NCBI GenBank assembly: GCA_019746135.1
Contig: JAIESI010000350.1
Location: 1-43,830, forward strand
Length of the DNA stretch: 43,830 nucleotides
Reading direction: 5' to 3'
DNA from: Xanthobacteraceae bacterium
Lineage (GTDB): Bacteria > Pseudomonadota > Alphaproteobacteria > Rhizobiales > Xanthobacteraceae
Part shown: in pieces, positions 17,312 to 26,031 of the stretch
Layout of the letters: the number at the start of each line of letters is the position of its first letter
How positions within the stretch are numbered: the stretch's first letter is position 1
Made by a program: the position numbers and the translations under genes
Notes under the pieces: generated by a model
Database searches by the model: none
Told to the model about the DNA's origin: nothing
Seen by the model: only the letters and a program-made list of their open reading frames with translations

Positions 17312-19642
17312 TTAGCCGGTGACCCGGTCGGCCGCCGCCACAACTTTCTTGGCGCGAAGCTGCGCGATGATGGCGTTGAGGTGCTTGAGATCATAGACCT
17401 CGAGATCGATGATGCATTCGGTGAAGTCCGGCGAGCGCCGATTCATGCTGATGTTGTCGATATTGCCGTCGTGCTCGGCGATCACGGTCGCGATCTGGGC
17501 GAGCGTTCCCGGCTCGTTGACCGACTGAATCGCAATCCGCGCCGGAAACCGCTGCGGCGTCCGCTCGTCCATGTCCCAGCGCACATCGAGCCAGCGCTCG
17601 GGCCTCTCCTCGAAGTCTTTGAGCGTCGGCGACTGGATCGGATAGATCGTGATGCCCTCCCCGGGCGTCAGGATGCCGACAATGCGGTCGCCCGGCACCG
17701 CGCCGCCGTTCGGCGCAAAGCGCACCGGCAGATCGGAATTGATGCCGCGGATCGGGATCGACGACGCCTGCTCGGCCTCGGGCACCTTGAATTTGACCGC
17801 CTTGCCCTTCTTCAGCCCGAACCAGCCGCTTTCGGACTTCGGCGGCGGAACGGCGGCGATGCGCTCCTCCTTGTAGTCGGGATACATCGCCCGCGCGACG
17901 TCCGATGGCCGCATCTCGCCGCGCCCCACGGCCACGAACACGTCGTCGATCGAGCCTCGCGCCAGCCGCGGCAGCGCGCCGGTGAGCTTTTCGTCGGAGT
18001 ATTCGCGCTTGGCGCGTTGGCACAGCCGCTCGACGATGCGCCGGCCGAGCTCGGCGTATTGCATGCGCACGGCGTTGCGCGTGGCCTTGCGGATCGCCAG
18101 TCGCGCCTTGCCGGTGACGACGATGGATTCCCAGGCCGACGGCGGAGCCGATTGCGCTTTGGAGGTGATGATGTCCACCTCGTCGCCGTTGCTGAGCTCG
18201 GAGATCAGCGGGGCCATCTGGCCGTTGATCTTGCAGCCGACGGCGTGGTTGCCGACGTCGGTGTGCACCGCATAGGCGAAGTCGATCGGGGTGGCCTTGC
18301 GCGGCAGTGCGATCAGCTTGCCCTTGGGCGTGAAGCAGAACACCTGGTCGTGAAACAGCTCGAGCTTGGTGTGCTCGAGGAACTCTTCCGGGTTCGAGCC
18401 TTCGGCCAGCAGCTCGACGGTGCGGCGCAGCCAGGCATAGGCGTTGGATTCGCGCGACAGCAGCTCCGATGGCGACGCCGCGCTGTCCTTGTAGAGCGCG
18501 TGCGCCGCGATGCCGTATTCGGCGATCTCATGCATCTCCTCGGTGCGGATCTGCAACTCGACGCGCTGCTTGCCGGGGCCGATCACCGTGGTGTGGAGCG
18601 AACGGTAGTCGTTCTGCTTGGGCGTGGAGACGTAGTCCTTGAAGCGGCCCGGAACCATCGGCCAGGTGGTGTGGACGATGCCGAGCGCGCGATAGCACTC
18701 GCGGATGGTCTTGACGATGACGCGGAAGCCGAAAATGTCGGACAGCTGCTCGAAGCCGACCGATTTGCGCTCCATCTTGCGCCAGATCGAATAGGGCCGC
18801 TTGCGCCGCCCGGTGACGATCGCGGTGGTGCCCGACTCCGCGAGCTTGCGCATGAGCTGCTGCTCGATCTCGGCGATCAGATGGCTGTGGCGCGCGGCGA
18901 GCGCGTTGAGGCGCTCGGTGACCAGCTGATTGGCCTCCGGATAGAGCTGCCGGAACGACAGGTCCTCCAGCTCCTCGCGCAGATGGTGCATGCCCATGCG
19001 GCCGGCGAGCGGCGCGTAGATGTCGAGCGTCTCCTGGGCGATGCGGGTGCGGCCGTCCGGCGGCATGTGCTCCAGCGTCCGCATGTTGTGCAGGCGGTCG
19101 GCAAGCTTGACCAGCAGCACCCGCACATCGTCGGCAATCGCGAGCAGAAGCTTGCGGAGATTTTCCGCCTGCTTGGCCTCACGGGAGACCAGATCGAGCT
19201 TTTTCAGCTTGGTCAGGCCTTCGACCAGGTGGCCGATGTCGGGCCCGAAAAGCTGGTCGATCTCGGCCCGCGTGGTCGGCGTGTCCTCGATGGTGTCGTG
19301 CAGCAGCGCCGCCGCGATGGTGGCGTCGTCGAGCTTGAGGTCGGTGAGGATCGCCGCGACCTCGAGCGGATGGGTGAAGTAGGGGTCGCCGGAGGCGCGC
19401 TTCTGCTCGCCATGGGCTCTCATGGCGTAGACGTAGGCCCGGTTCAGCAGGTCCTCGTCGGTGTTGGGGTTATAGCGGCGGACCCGGTCGATCAGGTCGT
19501 ACTGCCGCATCATCGCGGCCGGGTTTCGTTTTTTCCCTTGTTCCGCAAAAACTTGCGGCGCGATATTGATATTGCGCTCCAACGCCGGACGGCCCCGGGC
19601 GGGGCTTTGCATGCGCGGCAGATCGGTCTTCGACTGGGCCAT
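17312..19642 (-). CDS. rsh: Bifunctional (p)ppGpp synthetase/hydrolase, RSH type
   Basis: 776-aa stringent-response enzyme. Domains in order: HD hydrolase (HPLEVAAILTDLKLDD, ALLHDTIEDT), RelA/SpoT synthetase (KRPYSIWRKM, DIFGFRVIV, YRSLHTTVIGP, ELQIRTEEMHEIAEYGIAAH), TGS (VFCFTPKGKLIALPRKATPI) and a C-terminal ACT domain (IAIQSVNEPGTLAQIATVIA). The intact HD motif and synthetase residues predict both activities, as is usual for the single RSH of alphaproteobacteria. The start is uncertain: MMRQYDL at 19513 is where many relatives begin, whereas 19642 gives a 43-residue extension; neither has a good ribosome site. It lies downstream of rpoZ but is separated from it by a hairpin. Confidence 0.95.
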   Translation of the reverse strand: MAQSKTDLPRMQSPARGRPALERNINIAPQVFAEQGKKRNPAAMMRQYDLIDRVRRYNPNTDEDLLNRAYVYAMRAHGEQKRASGDPYFTHPLEVAAILTDLKLDDATIAAALLHDTIEDTPTTRAEIDQLFGPDIGHLVEGLTKLKKLDLVSREAKQAENLRKLLLAIADDVRVLLVKLADRLHNMRTLEHMPPDGRTRIAQETLDIYAPLAGRMGMHHLREELEDLSFRQLYPEANQLVTERLNALAARHSHLIAEIEQQLMRKLAESGTTAIVTGRRKRPYSIWRKMERKSVGFEQLSDIFGFRVIVKTIRECYRALGIVHTTWPMVPGRFKDYVSTPKQNDYRSLHTTVIGPGKQRVELQIRTEEMHEIAEYGIAAHALYKDSAASPSELLSRESNAYAWLRRTVELLAEGSNPEEFLEHTKLELFHDQVFCFTPKGKLIALPRKATPIDFAYAVHTDVGNHAVGCKINGQMAPLISELSNGDEVDIITSKAQSAPPSAWESIVVTGKARLAIRKATRNAVRMQYAELGRRIVERLCQRAKREYSDEKLTGALPRLARGSIDDVFVAVGRGEMRPSDVARAMYPDYKEERIAAVPPPKSESGWFGLKKGKAVKFKVPEAEQASSIPIRGINSDLPVRFAPNGGAVPGDRIVGILTPGEGITIYPIQSPTLKDFEERPERWLDVRWDMDERTPQRFPARIAIQSVNEPGTLAQIATVIAEHDGNIDNISMNRRSPDFTECIIDLEVYDLKHLNAIIAQLRAKKVVAAADRVTG

Positions 19643-19774
19643 AATTCACGCGACTGAAGGCCGCGAACAGCTCGGAAACCCGGCCTTCCGTTGCCGAGCG
19701 GCCTCTGCCCGAAAGATATCACGGGGATTCGACGCCTTCGCAAGACCAAGCGCCTCAAGGCGTTCACAAAATGA

Positions 19775-19802
19775 CAATGGCCCGGCGCGAGCCGGGCCAT
19801 TG
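19775..19802 (-). terminator. Hairpin after rpoZ, probable attenuating terminator
   Basis: Perfect 12-bp stem CAATGGCCCGGC/GCCGGGCCATTG with a 4-base loop, 36 bases past the rpoZ stop. On the minus strand it is followed by TCATTTTGTG, a poor T-tract, so readthrough into rsh is likely. Confidence 0.6.
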
Positions 19803-19837
19803 CGAACTCCAGGCTTGTGGCGGGTCTTGCCCAGGCC

Positions 19838-20236
19838 CTATTCGGCGTCGTCCGGTTCCGGCTGCTCCTCCGGCGGGGTTAACCCTTCGAGACCCTTGAG
19901 CAGCTCTTCTTCGCTCATATGGTCGACCGCAACCTCGGTGTCGTCGGCATCGACCGATCCGCCGGCGCCCGCGATCAGCGGAACAGAATCGGACTCCGGC
20001 TCGTCGACCTCGACATACTTCTGCAGCGAGTGGATCAGGTCCTCCTTAAGATCCTCCGGGGAGATCGTCGTCTCCGCGATCTCGCGCAACGACACGACCG
20101 GATTCTTGTCGTTGTCGCGGTCCACCGTAATCTGCGAGCCGGACGAAATCATGCGCGCGCGATGGCTCGCAAGCAGCACGAGATCAAAGCGATTTTCGAC
20201 TTTGTCGATGCAGTCCTCGACGGTGACACGGGCCAT
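19838..20236 (-). CDS. rpoZ: RNA polymerase omega subunit
   Basis: 132 aa. Omega assists assembly of the beta' subunit and, with beta', forms the ppGpp site on RNA polymerase. The N-terminal core is typical: [32 protein letters not shown] and [11 protein letters not shown]. The C-terminal half is a long acidic tail ([16 protein letters not shown]), as in other alphaproteobacteria. GGAG precedes the start. Its pairing with rsh links ppGpp production to one of its targets. Confidence 0.96.
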   Translation of the reverse strand: MARVTVEDCIDKVENRFDLVLLASHRARMISSGSQITVDRDNDKNPVVSLREIAETTISPEDLKEDLIHSLQKYVEVDEPESDSVPLIAGAGGSVDADDTEVAVDHMSEEELLKGLEGLTPPEEQPEPDDAE

Positions 20237-20546
20237 GGGCTCGGGCTCCTACAACGTGGCGTTGTCGTGAAATATCGGGCGCTTAGGTATCCTCCTGCGA
20301 CCAAAAGCGCAAGGCCGCGGCTATACCTGGGGCGCGGTTCACGGCAATATGTGTCGACAGGGAGGAACCCAACTGCGATAACCCCGTTCTTGATTTTAGG
20401 GCGGATTTCGGATTTGGGATGATCGCGACTGCATTTTTGCGCGGCATCTAGCTGATCAGTCCCGAAAAATGACGGTCTAACAAGCTTACCCGGCCCACTG
20501 CCGGGCCCCGCCGTGTGCGGGAAAGTGTCGTTGCCAGCGAGGTAAG
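20237..20546. other. Divergent promoter region, rpoZ / NYN gene
   Basis: 310 bases between two diverging genes; no coding sequence supported. It must hold promoters in both directions. A small hairpin CCCGGC/GCCGGG (20489–20505) falls in the leader of the NYN gene. No clear −35/−10 pair was identified. Confidence 0.5.
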
Positions 20547-21200
20547 ATGTCTGCACAGGTCGAGAAAATCGCGTTGTTCATCGACGGCGCCAACCTCTAC
20601 GCCACTGCCAAGTCGTTGGGCTTTGATGTCGATTACAAGCGGTTGCTGCGAGAGTTCCAGTCGCGGGGCAACCTGCTGCGGGCCTTTTATTACACAGCAG
20701 TTATTGAAGATCAGGAATATTCATCGATCCGTCCTCTGATCGATTGGCTCGACTACAACGGCTACACCGTGGTCACCAAGGCCACCAAGGAATTCGTCGA
20801 CCAGACCGGCCGCCGCAAGGTCAAGGGCAACATGGATATCGAGCTCGCGGTCGATGCCATGGAGCTCGCCCCGCATATCGACCACATGGTGCTGTTCTCC
20901 GGCGACGGCGATTTTCGCTCGCTGGTCGAGTCGGTGCAGCGCCGCGGCGTGCGCGTGACCGTCGTCTCCACCATCTCCACGCAACCGCCGATGGTCGCCG
21001 ACGAGCTGCGCCGGCAGGCCGACGTGTTCCTCGACATCACCGAGCTGCAGGCCAAGATCGGCCGCGACCCGTCCGAGCGCCCTCCGCGCGAGCCGAGGGA
21101 ACCACGGCAGCATGCAGCGCAGCATACGCCGCAGTTCCTGCAGCGGGGTCCGGGCTCGCAGCGCGCCCCGGTCGGCGCGGGCGACGATTTCGAAGATTGA
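20547..21200 (+). CDS. NYN-domain (LabA/DUF88-like) putative ribonuclease
   Basis: 217 aa. Residues ~1–165 form a PIN-like NYN domain with its acidic metal-binding motifs: ALFIDGANLY, KGNMDIELAVDAM, and HMVLFSGDGDFRSLV, plus GVRVTVVS and LRRQADVFLDI. NYN proteins are predicted or shown to be metal-dependent RNases. The last ~45 residues are disordered and rich in Pro, Arg, Glu and Gln, as in alphaproteobacterial members. GAGGT precedes the start. It is followed 34 bases later by a uracil-DNA glycosylase gene, so co-transcription is likely. The physiological RNA target is unknown. Confidence 0.9.
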   Translation: MSAQVEKIALFIDGANLYATAKSLGFDVDYKRLLREFQSRGNLLRAFYYTAVIEDQEYSSIRPLIDWLDYNGYTVVTKATKEFVDQTGRRKVKGNMDIELAVDAMELAPHIDHMVLFSGDGDFRSLVESVQRRGVRVTVVSTISTQPPMVADELRRQADVFLDITELQAKIGRDPSERPPREPREPRQHAAQHTPQFLQRGPGSQRAPVGAGDDFED

Positions 21201-21234
21201 TCCGGCGAAGTTCCCTCCCCCACGATCCCGGACC

Positions 21235-21876
21235 ATGGCTGGCCAATCATCAAAAGCCGGCCACGACTGCCCGCGCTGTCCCCGGCTTGTTGCATTCCGC
21301 AAAACCTGGCGTGCGCGTGAACCGGACTGGTTCAACGCGCCGGTGCCTTCGTTCGGCCCGATCGACGCACGGCTCCTGATCGTCGGGCTTGCGCCGGGAT
21401 TGCGCGGCGCGAACCGCACCGGGCGGCCGTTCACCGGCGACTACGCGGGCGACCTGCTCTACGCGACCCTCAGGAAATACCGTTTTTCGCGCGGCACCTT
21501 CGCCGCGCGTCCCGACGACGGGCTTGAGCTGATCGATGCTCGTATCACCAACGCGGTGCGCTGCGTGCCGCCGGAGAACAAGCCCACCTCTGAAGAGATC
21601 AACACCTGCCGCGATTTTTTGAAGCCGACCATCGCCGAGATGCCGAAGCTCAAGGCCATTGTCGCGCTCGGCCGGGTCGCCCATGAGACGGTGGTCAAGG
21701 CGCTCAACGGCAAGCGCGCCGCCGCCCCGTTCAGTCACGGCGGCCGGGCGACGGTGGGCGCCATCGAGCTGTTCAGCAGCTATCACTGCTCGCGCTACAA
21801 CACCAACACCGGCGTGCTGACGCCCGAGATGTTCCAGGCGGTGTTCGCGGCGGTGCGCAAGCATCTCGACGGCTAG
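21235..21876 (+). CDS. Uracil-DNA glycosylase, family 5 (UDGb-like)
   Basis: 213 aa. Removes uracil, and in family 5 also some other deaminated bases, from DNA. N-terminal CPRCPRLVAFR with later cysteines (AVRCVPP, TCRDF, HCSRY) suggests the [4Fe-4S] cluster of UDG families 4 and 5. Motif 1 is GLAPGLRGANRTGRPF, which lacks the Glu/Asp water activator of other families, typical of UDGb. The C-terminal motif is HCSRYNTNTG, where relatives have HPSRYNTNTG. The ATG at 21235 is used; the frame is open upstream into the NYN gene. Its TAG stop overlaps the stop of the convergent peroxiredoxin gene. Confidence 0.88.
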   Translation: MAGQSSKAGHDCPRCPRLVAFRKTWRAREPDWFNAPVPSFGPIDARLLIVGLAPGLRGANRTGRPFTGDYAGDLLYATLRKYRFSRGTFAARPDDGLELIDARITNAVRCVPPENKPTSEEINTCRDFLKPTIAEMPKLKAIVALGRVAHETVVKALNGKRAAAPFSHGGRATVGAIELFSSYHCSRYNTNTGVLTPEMFQAVFAAVRKHLDG

Positions 21877-22445
21877 CGGCGCGCCGAAAGCCAGGCGACG
21901 ACGGTCTCGGCGCTCTTGTCCGGCGGAAACACCGGATAGAACACATGCGCGATGATGCCGTCTTCAATCACCCAGGCCATGCGCTTGATCAGCGTCATGC
22001 CGTCGACCGAGAAGGTCGGAAGCTTCAGCGTGCGGGTGAGCTTGAAATCGGCGTCGGAGAGGATCGCAAACGGCAGATGCAGCCGCTCGGCCGCCTCGCG
22101 CTGATACGCCGTGTCCTGGGTCGAGAGACCGAACAGCGCCGCGACGCCGAGCCGCTTCAGCTCCGCGAAGTGATCGCGAAAGCCGCAAGACTGCGGCGTG
22201 CAGCCCCGCGCGCCCGGGATCGCGTCCCAACCGGTCGGCAAGGCCTGCCCGGGACGCCCGGTGCGCGGGTAGACGTAGACAACAGTGCGGCCTCCAAGCT
22301 TCGACAGATTGACCGTGCCGCCGTCGGTCGCGGGCAGCGCCAGATCGGGCAATCGCGTACCGAACAGATGACGTGCCGCGCCGTCGTCCTGCGGCACCGG
22401 CAGGTCCTCGGGCAGCACCATCGGATTGTGGATCGCTTCCGCCAT
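21873..22445 (-). CDS. Peroxiredoxin, AhpC/TSA superfamily
   Basis: 190 aa thioredoxin-fold peroxidase reducing hydrogen peroxide or organic peroxides. The active region GARGCTPQSCGFRDH contains the peroxidatic cysteine (first) and a second cysteine four residues later, the arrangement of PrxQ/BCP-like enzymes. GRTVVYVYPRTG starts the core, and LPFAILSDADFKL is also typical. It is the last gene of a run with an orphan binding protein, a VOC protein and a small exported protein, with gaps of 12 to 32 bases. Its stop codon overlaps the UDG stop in a shared CTAG. Confidence 0.88.
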   Translation of the reverse strand: MAEAIHNPMVLPEDLPVPQDDGAARHLFGTRLPDLALPATDGGTVNLSKLGGRTVVYVYPRTGRPGQALPTGWDAIPGARGCTPQSCGFRDHFAELKRLGVAALFGLSTQDTAYQREAAERLHLPFAILSDADFKLTRTLKLPTFSVDGMTLIKRMAWVIEDGIIAHVFYPVFPPDKSAETVVAWLSARR

Positions 22446-22457
22446 CGCGCTCAGCCT

Positions 22458-22904
22458 TCACTTGCACGCTTTGAGAAACTCCGCGGTCCTGGCCTTCAGC
22501 CCCTTGGCCGGCCAGGTCATCGGCTTGATCGGCCCCGACACCGAGATCGGCTTGCCGGTCGCAAGCACCGCAAACAGCGGATGCTCGCGCGAGACGACAG
22601 CGCGGAGCTCGATGCCGCCGGTCATCTCGCTATTTTCGCTCCGGCGCGACACGCCGGTCAGCGTGGCGGTCGTTGCGGCGCTCGTCAGCTTCAGCGTCAC
22701 CGCCTCGCCACGGGCCTTGCCGACATGGGCCTCGGCGCCGGCGCCGACCTCGATGTTGCCGTCGGGCCGGCAATGCGCCCAAAGCTCGTAGTCGACCTCA
22801 GGCACGTCCGGCATGCCGCCGAGAAAGGCACGGCCCTTCATGTTCGACACCGTCCACACCACGTCGGCCGCGCTCGCCGCTGCGGGCACGAGCAGCAAAG
22901 CCAA
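22458..22904 (-). CDS. Small exported protein, function unknown; start region doubtful
   Basis: Up to 148 aa. The mature part begins near AADVVWTVSNMKGRAFLGG and is rich in beta-forming residues, with two cysteines (WAHCRPDG and the C-terminal KACK). No family recognised. The signal peptide looks cut short: only ALLLVPAAASAA precedes the cleavage site, the sole start in frame is TTG at 22904, and a stop lies eight codons before it. In the next frame TTGGAGCTGGTTTGGCTTGG would supply the missing signal start, so a one-base shift near 22900–22910 is possible. It lies between the VOC and peroxiredoxin genes. Confidence 0.6.
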   Translation of the reverse strand: MALLLVPAAASAADVVWTVSNMKGRAFLGGMPDVPEVDYELWAHCRPDGNIEVGAGAEAHVGKARGEAVTLKLTSAATTATLTGVSRRSENSEMTGGIELRAVVSREHPLFAVLATGKPISVSGPIKPMTWPAKGLKARTAEFLKACK

Positions 22905-22936
22905 GCCAAACCAGCTCCAATCGCCTCACAGCCACC

Positions 22937-23323
22937 TCAGCGCCGATAGGACATGAACTCCATCAGCGAACCGTCGGGATCGCGGAAGTAGACGCTGGTT
23001 CCCTCGCCCTTCGCGCCGAAGCGCGTCATCGGCCCTGCCTCGATCGTGACGTTGTGCTTCCTGAGGTGCGCGATCGCGTCCTCGATCGGCCCGTTCCACT
23101 CGAAGCACAAATCGCTGTTGCCGGGCTGCACCGGCAAGCGCGCGACCTCCGCGGGCCGCACGCCCTCGCCGTGGACGTTGAGCTGCTTGTCGCCGAATCG
23201 ATAGGCCCAGCCAACCGGCCGCTGCACCAGCTCCGCGCCTATCACGTCACGGTAGAAGGCGTTGGAGCGCTCCCAGTCGGAGACGTGGATCACGCAATGG
23301 TCGAGCCTGGTGGGAATGGCCAT
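22937..23323 (-). CDS. VOC-family (glyoxalase/dioxygenase-fold) protein
   Basis: 128 aa with one vicinal-oxygen-chelate module pair. Likely metal ligands are the His in LDHCVIHVSD, the His in LNVHGEG and the Glu in SLMEFMSYRR. Sequence such as YFRDPDGSLMEFMSY is shared with many uncharacterised VOC proteins and with fosfomycin-thiol-transferase relatives, so substrate cannot be assigned. GAGG lies 7 bases before the start. It follows the ABC binding-protein gene by 22 bases. Confidence 0.88.
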   Translation of the reverse strand: MAIPTRLDHCVIHVSDWERSNAFYRDVIGAELVQRPVGWAYRFGDKQLNVHGEGVRPAEVARLPVQPGNSDLCFEWNGPIEDAIAHLRKHNVTIEAGPMTRFGAKGEGTSVYFRDPDGSLMEFMSYRR

Positions 23324-23345
23324 GATGAACCTCGATGGCGGCGCC

Positions 23346-24305
23346 TCACTCGATCACCTCGTCCGCGCGGGTGAGCAAGGTCGGCGGTACCGTAATGTCG
23401 AGTGCCTTTGCGGACTTGAGGTTGACCACAAGCTCGAACTTCGTCGGCTGCTGTACCGGCAAGTCGGCCGGTTTGGCGCCCTTGAGGATGCGGTCCACGT
23501 AAGGTGCGGCATTGCGATAACGGTCGGCCAAGCTGCCTGCATAAGACATCAGCCCGCCTGCGTCGGCAAACGCGCGATTGCCGGAAACCGCCGGAAGCTT
23601 GTGCTGCTGCACCAGCTTGACGATCGGCGGACGCGGCAGCGTCGGCTGGACCACCGCTGCTTCGATACGCTTGCTCGCCATATCGACGAAGGCCGCCTCG
23701 AATTCCTCAGGCGCGCGCATCATCACCACGTCGATGTCGAGAGAAAGCCCGCGGGCGGCCAGATGGATTTGCTCGAGGAACGGCTTGGTGAAGGCGTTTG
23801 AAGGGTCGGCCAGCGCAGCCACACGTTTCGCCGCAGGGAGAACTTCACGGACCAGCTCGAGGCTCTTGCCGGCAAGCTCCGCGGTGGCCGCCGAAAGTCC
23901 GGTCACGTTGCCGCCGGGTCTCGCCAGACTTGCGATCAGGCCGGTGCCGACCGGATCGCCCGAGGGCGCCATCACGATGGGAATTTCGCTGGTCGCTCGC
24001 TTGGCGGCCTGGACCGCGGGTGTTTCCGACGCCACGATGAGGTCGACCTTGAGACGAGCCAGCTCGGCGGCGAGTTCGGGTAGTGCGCTGAGCCGGCCCT
24101 CCGCCGTCAGCATGTGGAGTTGGATGTTGCGGCCCTGTGCATAGCCCAGGGCGCTGAGCCCAGCGCTGAACTCTCTGGTGAACGGCTCGCGGTTTCCGAC
24201 CAGCAGCACACCGAGCCTCGGCACCTTGGCTTCCTGGCTGCGCAGGTCGACCGGCCAAGCAAGAGCCGCACCGCCTGCCAGCGCGATGAATTCCCGCCGC
24301 TTCAT
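23346..24305 (-). CDS. Orphan ABC transporter substrate-binding protein (ABC_sub_bind type)
   Basis: 319 aa periplasmic binding protein of the Pfam ABC_sub_bind group. MKRREFIALAGGAALAWP resembles a Tat-like or Sec signal. Family segments: VPRLGVLLVG, GLSALGYAQGRNI, VDLIVASETPAVQAAKRAT, IPIVMAPSGDPVGTGLIASLARPGGNVTG and the C-terminal PTKFELVVNLKSAKALDI. No permease or ATPase is adjacent. Alphaproteobacteria carry many such lone copies of unknown ligand. A good ribosome site (GGGGG) precedes the start. It is probably the first gene of the run to the peroxiredoxin. Confidence 0.9.
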   Translation of the reverse strand: MKRREFIALAGGAALAWPVDLRSQEAKVPRLGVLLVGNREPFTREFSAGLSALGYAQGRNIQLHMLTAEGRLSALPELAAELARLKVDLIVASETPAVQAAKRATSEIPIVMAPSGDPVGTGLIASLARPGGNVTGLSAATAELAGKSLELVREVLPAAKRVAALADPSNAFTKPFLEQIHLAARGLSLDIDVVMMRAPEEFEAAFVDMASKRIEAAVVQPTLPRPPIVKLVQQHKLPAVSGNRAFADAGGLMSYAGSLADRYRNAAPYVDRILKGAKPADLPVQQPTKFELVVNLKSAKALDITVPPTLLTRADEVIE

Positions 24306-24504
24306 GTCCGCCCCCTTATCAATATTGCCAGAGCCAAACTATCGTCGTTGCTCGAACCGTTGCGAAAACCAGCGTCAGGCCTCGCCCTGGACCGCAAATC
24401 AGTCCCGCCTTCCAAAAAAAAATCGGCCGAGACCCTACATCGGGTTATTTCAATTCATTGGCTTCAACTGACGCCAGCAAGTGGCATCCATGACACCGCA
24501 AGTG

Positions 24505-26001
24505 CTATTGAAACGCAACCTCGGCAAAGCTTCGAAGCTTGCGCGAATGCAGGCGCTCCCACTCCTGGGCTTTGAGCTTTTCCAGCGCCTTCAGGCCGAT
24601 CTCCAGATGCTGCCCGACGCGCTGCCGGTAGAATTCGCCGGCCATGCCGGCGAGCTTGATCTCGCCATGCAGCGGCTTGTCCGACACGCAGAGCAGCGTG
24701 CCGTAAGGCACGCGGAACCGGAATCCGTTGGCGGCGATCGCCGCCGACTCCATATCGAGAGCGATCGCGCGCGATTGCGACAGGCGCCGGATGATGCCGG
24801 GGTCGCCGATCTCCCAGTTGCGATTGTCCACGCTTGCGACCGTCCCGGTGCGCATCACCCGCTTCAGCTCGAAGCCTTGCAGCCCGGTGACCTCGCCGAC
24901 CGCCTGTTCGAGTGCGACCTGCATTTCGGCCAGCGCCGGAACGGGCACCCCTAGCGGCAACTCCTGGTCAAGCACGTGATCCTCGCGCACATAGCCGTGG
25001 GCGAGCACATAATCGCCGAGCTTTTGCGTGTTTCCCAGCCCCGCACAGTGTCCGAGCATCAGCCAGGCGTGCGGCCGCAGCACCGCCACGTGGTCAGTCA
25101 CATTGCGGGCGTTGGACGGTCCGGTGCCGATGTTGACCATGGTGATGCCGCGGTCGCCGGGATCGACGAGATGAAACGCCGGCATCTGCGGCATGCGCAC
25201 GGCGGCGATCCCGCTCGTGCCGCCGCCAACGCGAACGTTGCGCGTGATCACGTTGCCGGGTTCAACGAAGGCATCAGAGCCCGGGTGCCCCGAGGTCATG
25301 CGCTCGCGGCAAAAGCGCGAGAAGGCGTCGACGTAGAACTGGTAATTCGTGAAGATCACATAATTCTGGAAGTGCTCCGGATCGGTGCCGGTGTAGTGAT
25401 AGAGCCGGTGCAACGAATAATCGATGCGCGCGGCTCGGAACAAGGCCAGCGGCTCCGGTGCGCCCGGCGGCAACTGCCATGTGCCGTTGGCAATCGCGTC
25501 GTCCATGGCGGCGAGATCGGGCGTGTCGAATACGTCGCGCAGCGGTCGCTCGATCGCCGGCTTATCGCCGGCGGAGAGTGCCGCGGCGATGTTCATGTCG
25601 CGGCGATAGGCGAAATGGACCGGGATCGGCTCGTTCGACTCGCCGATTTCGACCGGCACGCTGTGGTTTTCGATCAGCAGCCCGATCTGTTCCGTGAGAT
25701 AGGCCCGGAACAGATCGGGCCGCGTCACAGTGGTCTCGTGCACGCCAGGCCTTGCCACGAAGCCGTACGAGAGGCGTGAATCGACGCGCGCATGCGTCGC
25801 GGTCGTGATACGGACGAAGGGATACGTGGCCCGCACGCGCGTTGCGAGCGGCTCGCCACTGGCATAGGCCTCAAAACGCTCGCGCAGGAAGCGCGTGTTG
25901 CGCTCGTAGATCTCGTCGAGGCGCGCGACCGCGGCCGCCGCATCGGTGAACGCTTCGGCTGCCAGCTGCGGCGGGGTCAGAACTTTCAGTGCGGGGTGCA
26001 T
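24505..26001 (-). CDS. amn: AMP nucleosidase
   Basis: 498 aa. Hydrolyses AMP to adenine and ribose 5-phosphate, adjusting adenylate pools. The N-terminal Amn-specific domain (residues ~1–180) and a C-terminal nucleoside-phosphorylase fold are both present. Key segments are NVRVGGGTSGIAAVRMPQMP, MVNIGTGPSNARN, LMLGHCAGLGNTQKLGDYVL, and DMESAAIAANGFRFRVPYG with the catalytic-region Asp/Glu. The length matches E. coli Amn (~484 aa). Upstream, the PfpI-like gene ends 30 bases away on the same strand. Confidence 0.95.
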   Translation of the reverse strand: MHPALKVLTPPQLAAEAFTDAAAAVARLDEIYERNTRFLRERFEAYASGEPLATRVRATYPFVRITTATHARVDSRLSYGFVARPGVHETTVTRPDLFRAYLTEQIGLLIENHSVPVEIGESNEPIPVHFAYRRDMNIAAALSAGDKPAIERPLRDVFDTPDLAAMDDAIANGTWQLPPGAPEPLALFRAARIDYSLHRLYHYTGTDPEHFQNYVIFTNYQFYVDAFSRFCRERMTSGHPGSDAFVEPGNVITRNVRVGGGTSGIAAVRMPQMPAFHLVDPGDRGITMVNIGTGPSNARNVTDHVAVLRPHAWLMLGHCAGLGNTQKLGDYVLAHGYVREDHVLDQELPLGVPVPALAEMQVALEQAVGEVTGLQGFELKRVMRTGTVASVDNRNWEIGDPGIIRRLSQSRAIALDMESAAIAANGFRFRVPYGTLLCVSDKPLHGEIKLAGMAGEFYRQRVGQHLEIGLKALEKLKAQEWERLHSRKLRSFAEVAFQ

Positions 26002-26031
26002 GTGTCGACCAGGTTCCCCGACGGGCCTTGC

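Noticed and set aside
17210..19657. An 815-codon open frame opposite rsh
   Set aside because: Shadow of the rsh gene; no domain in translation, while rsh shows four clear domains.
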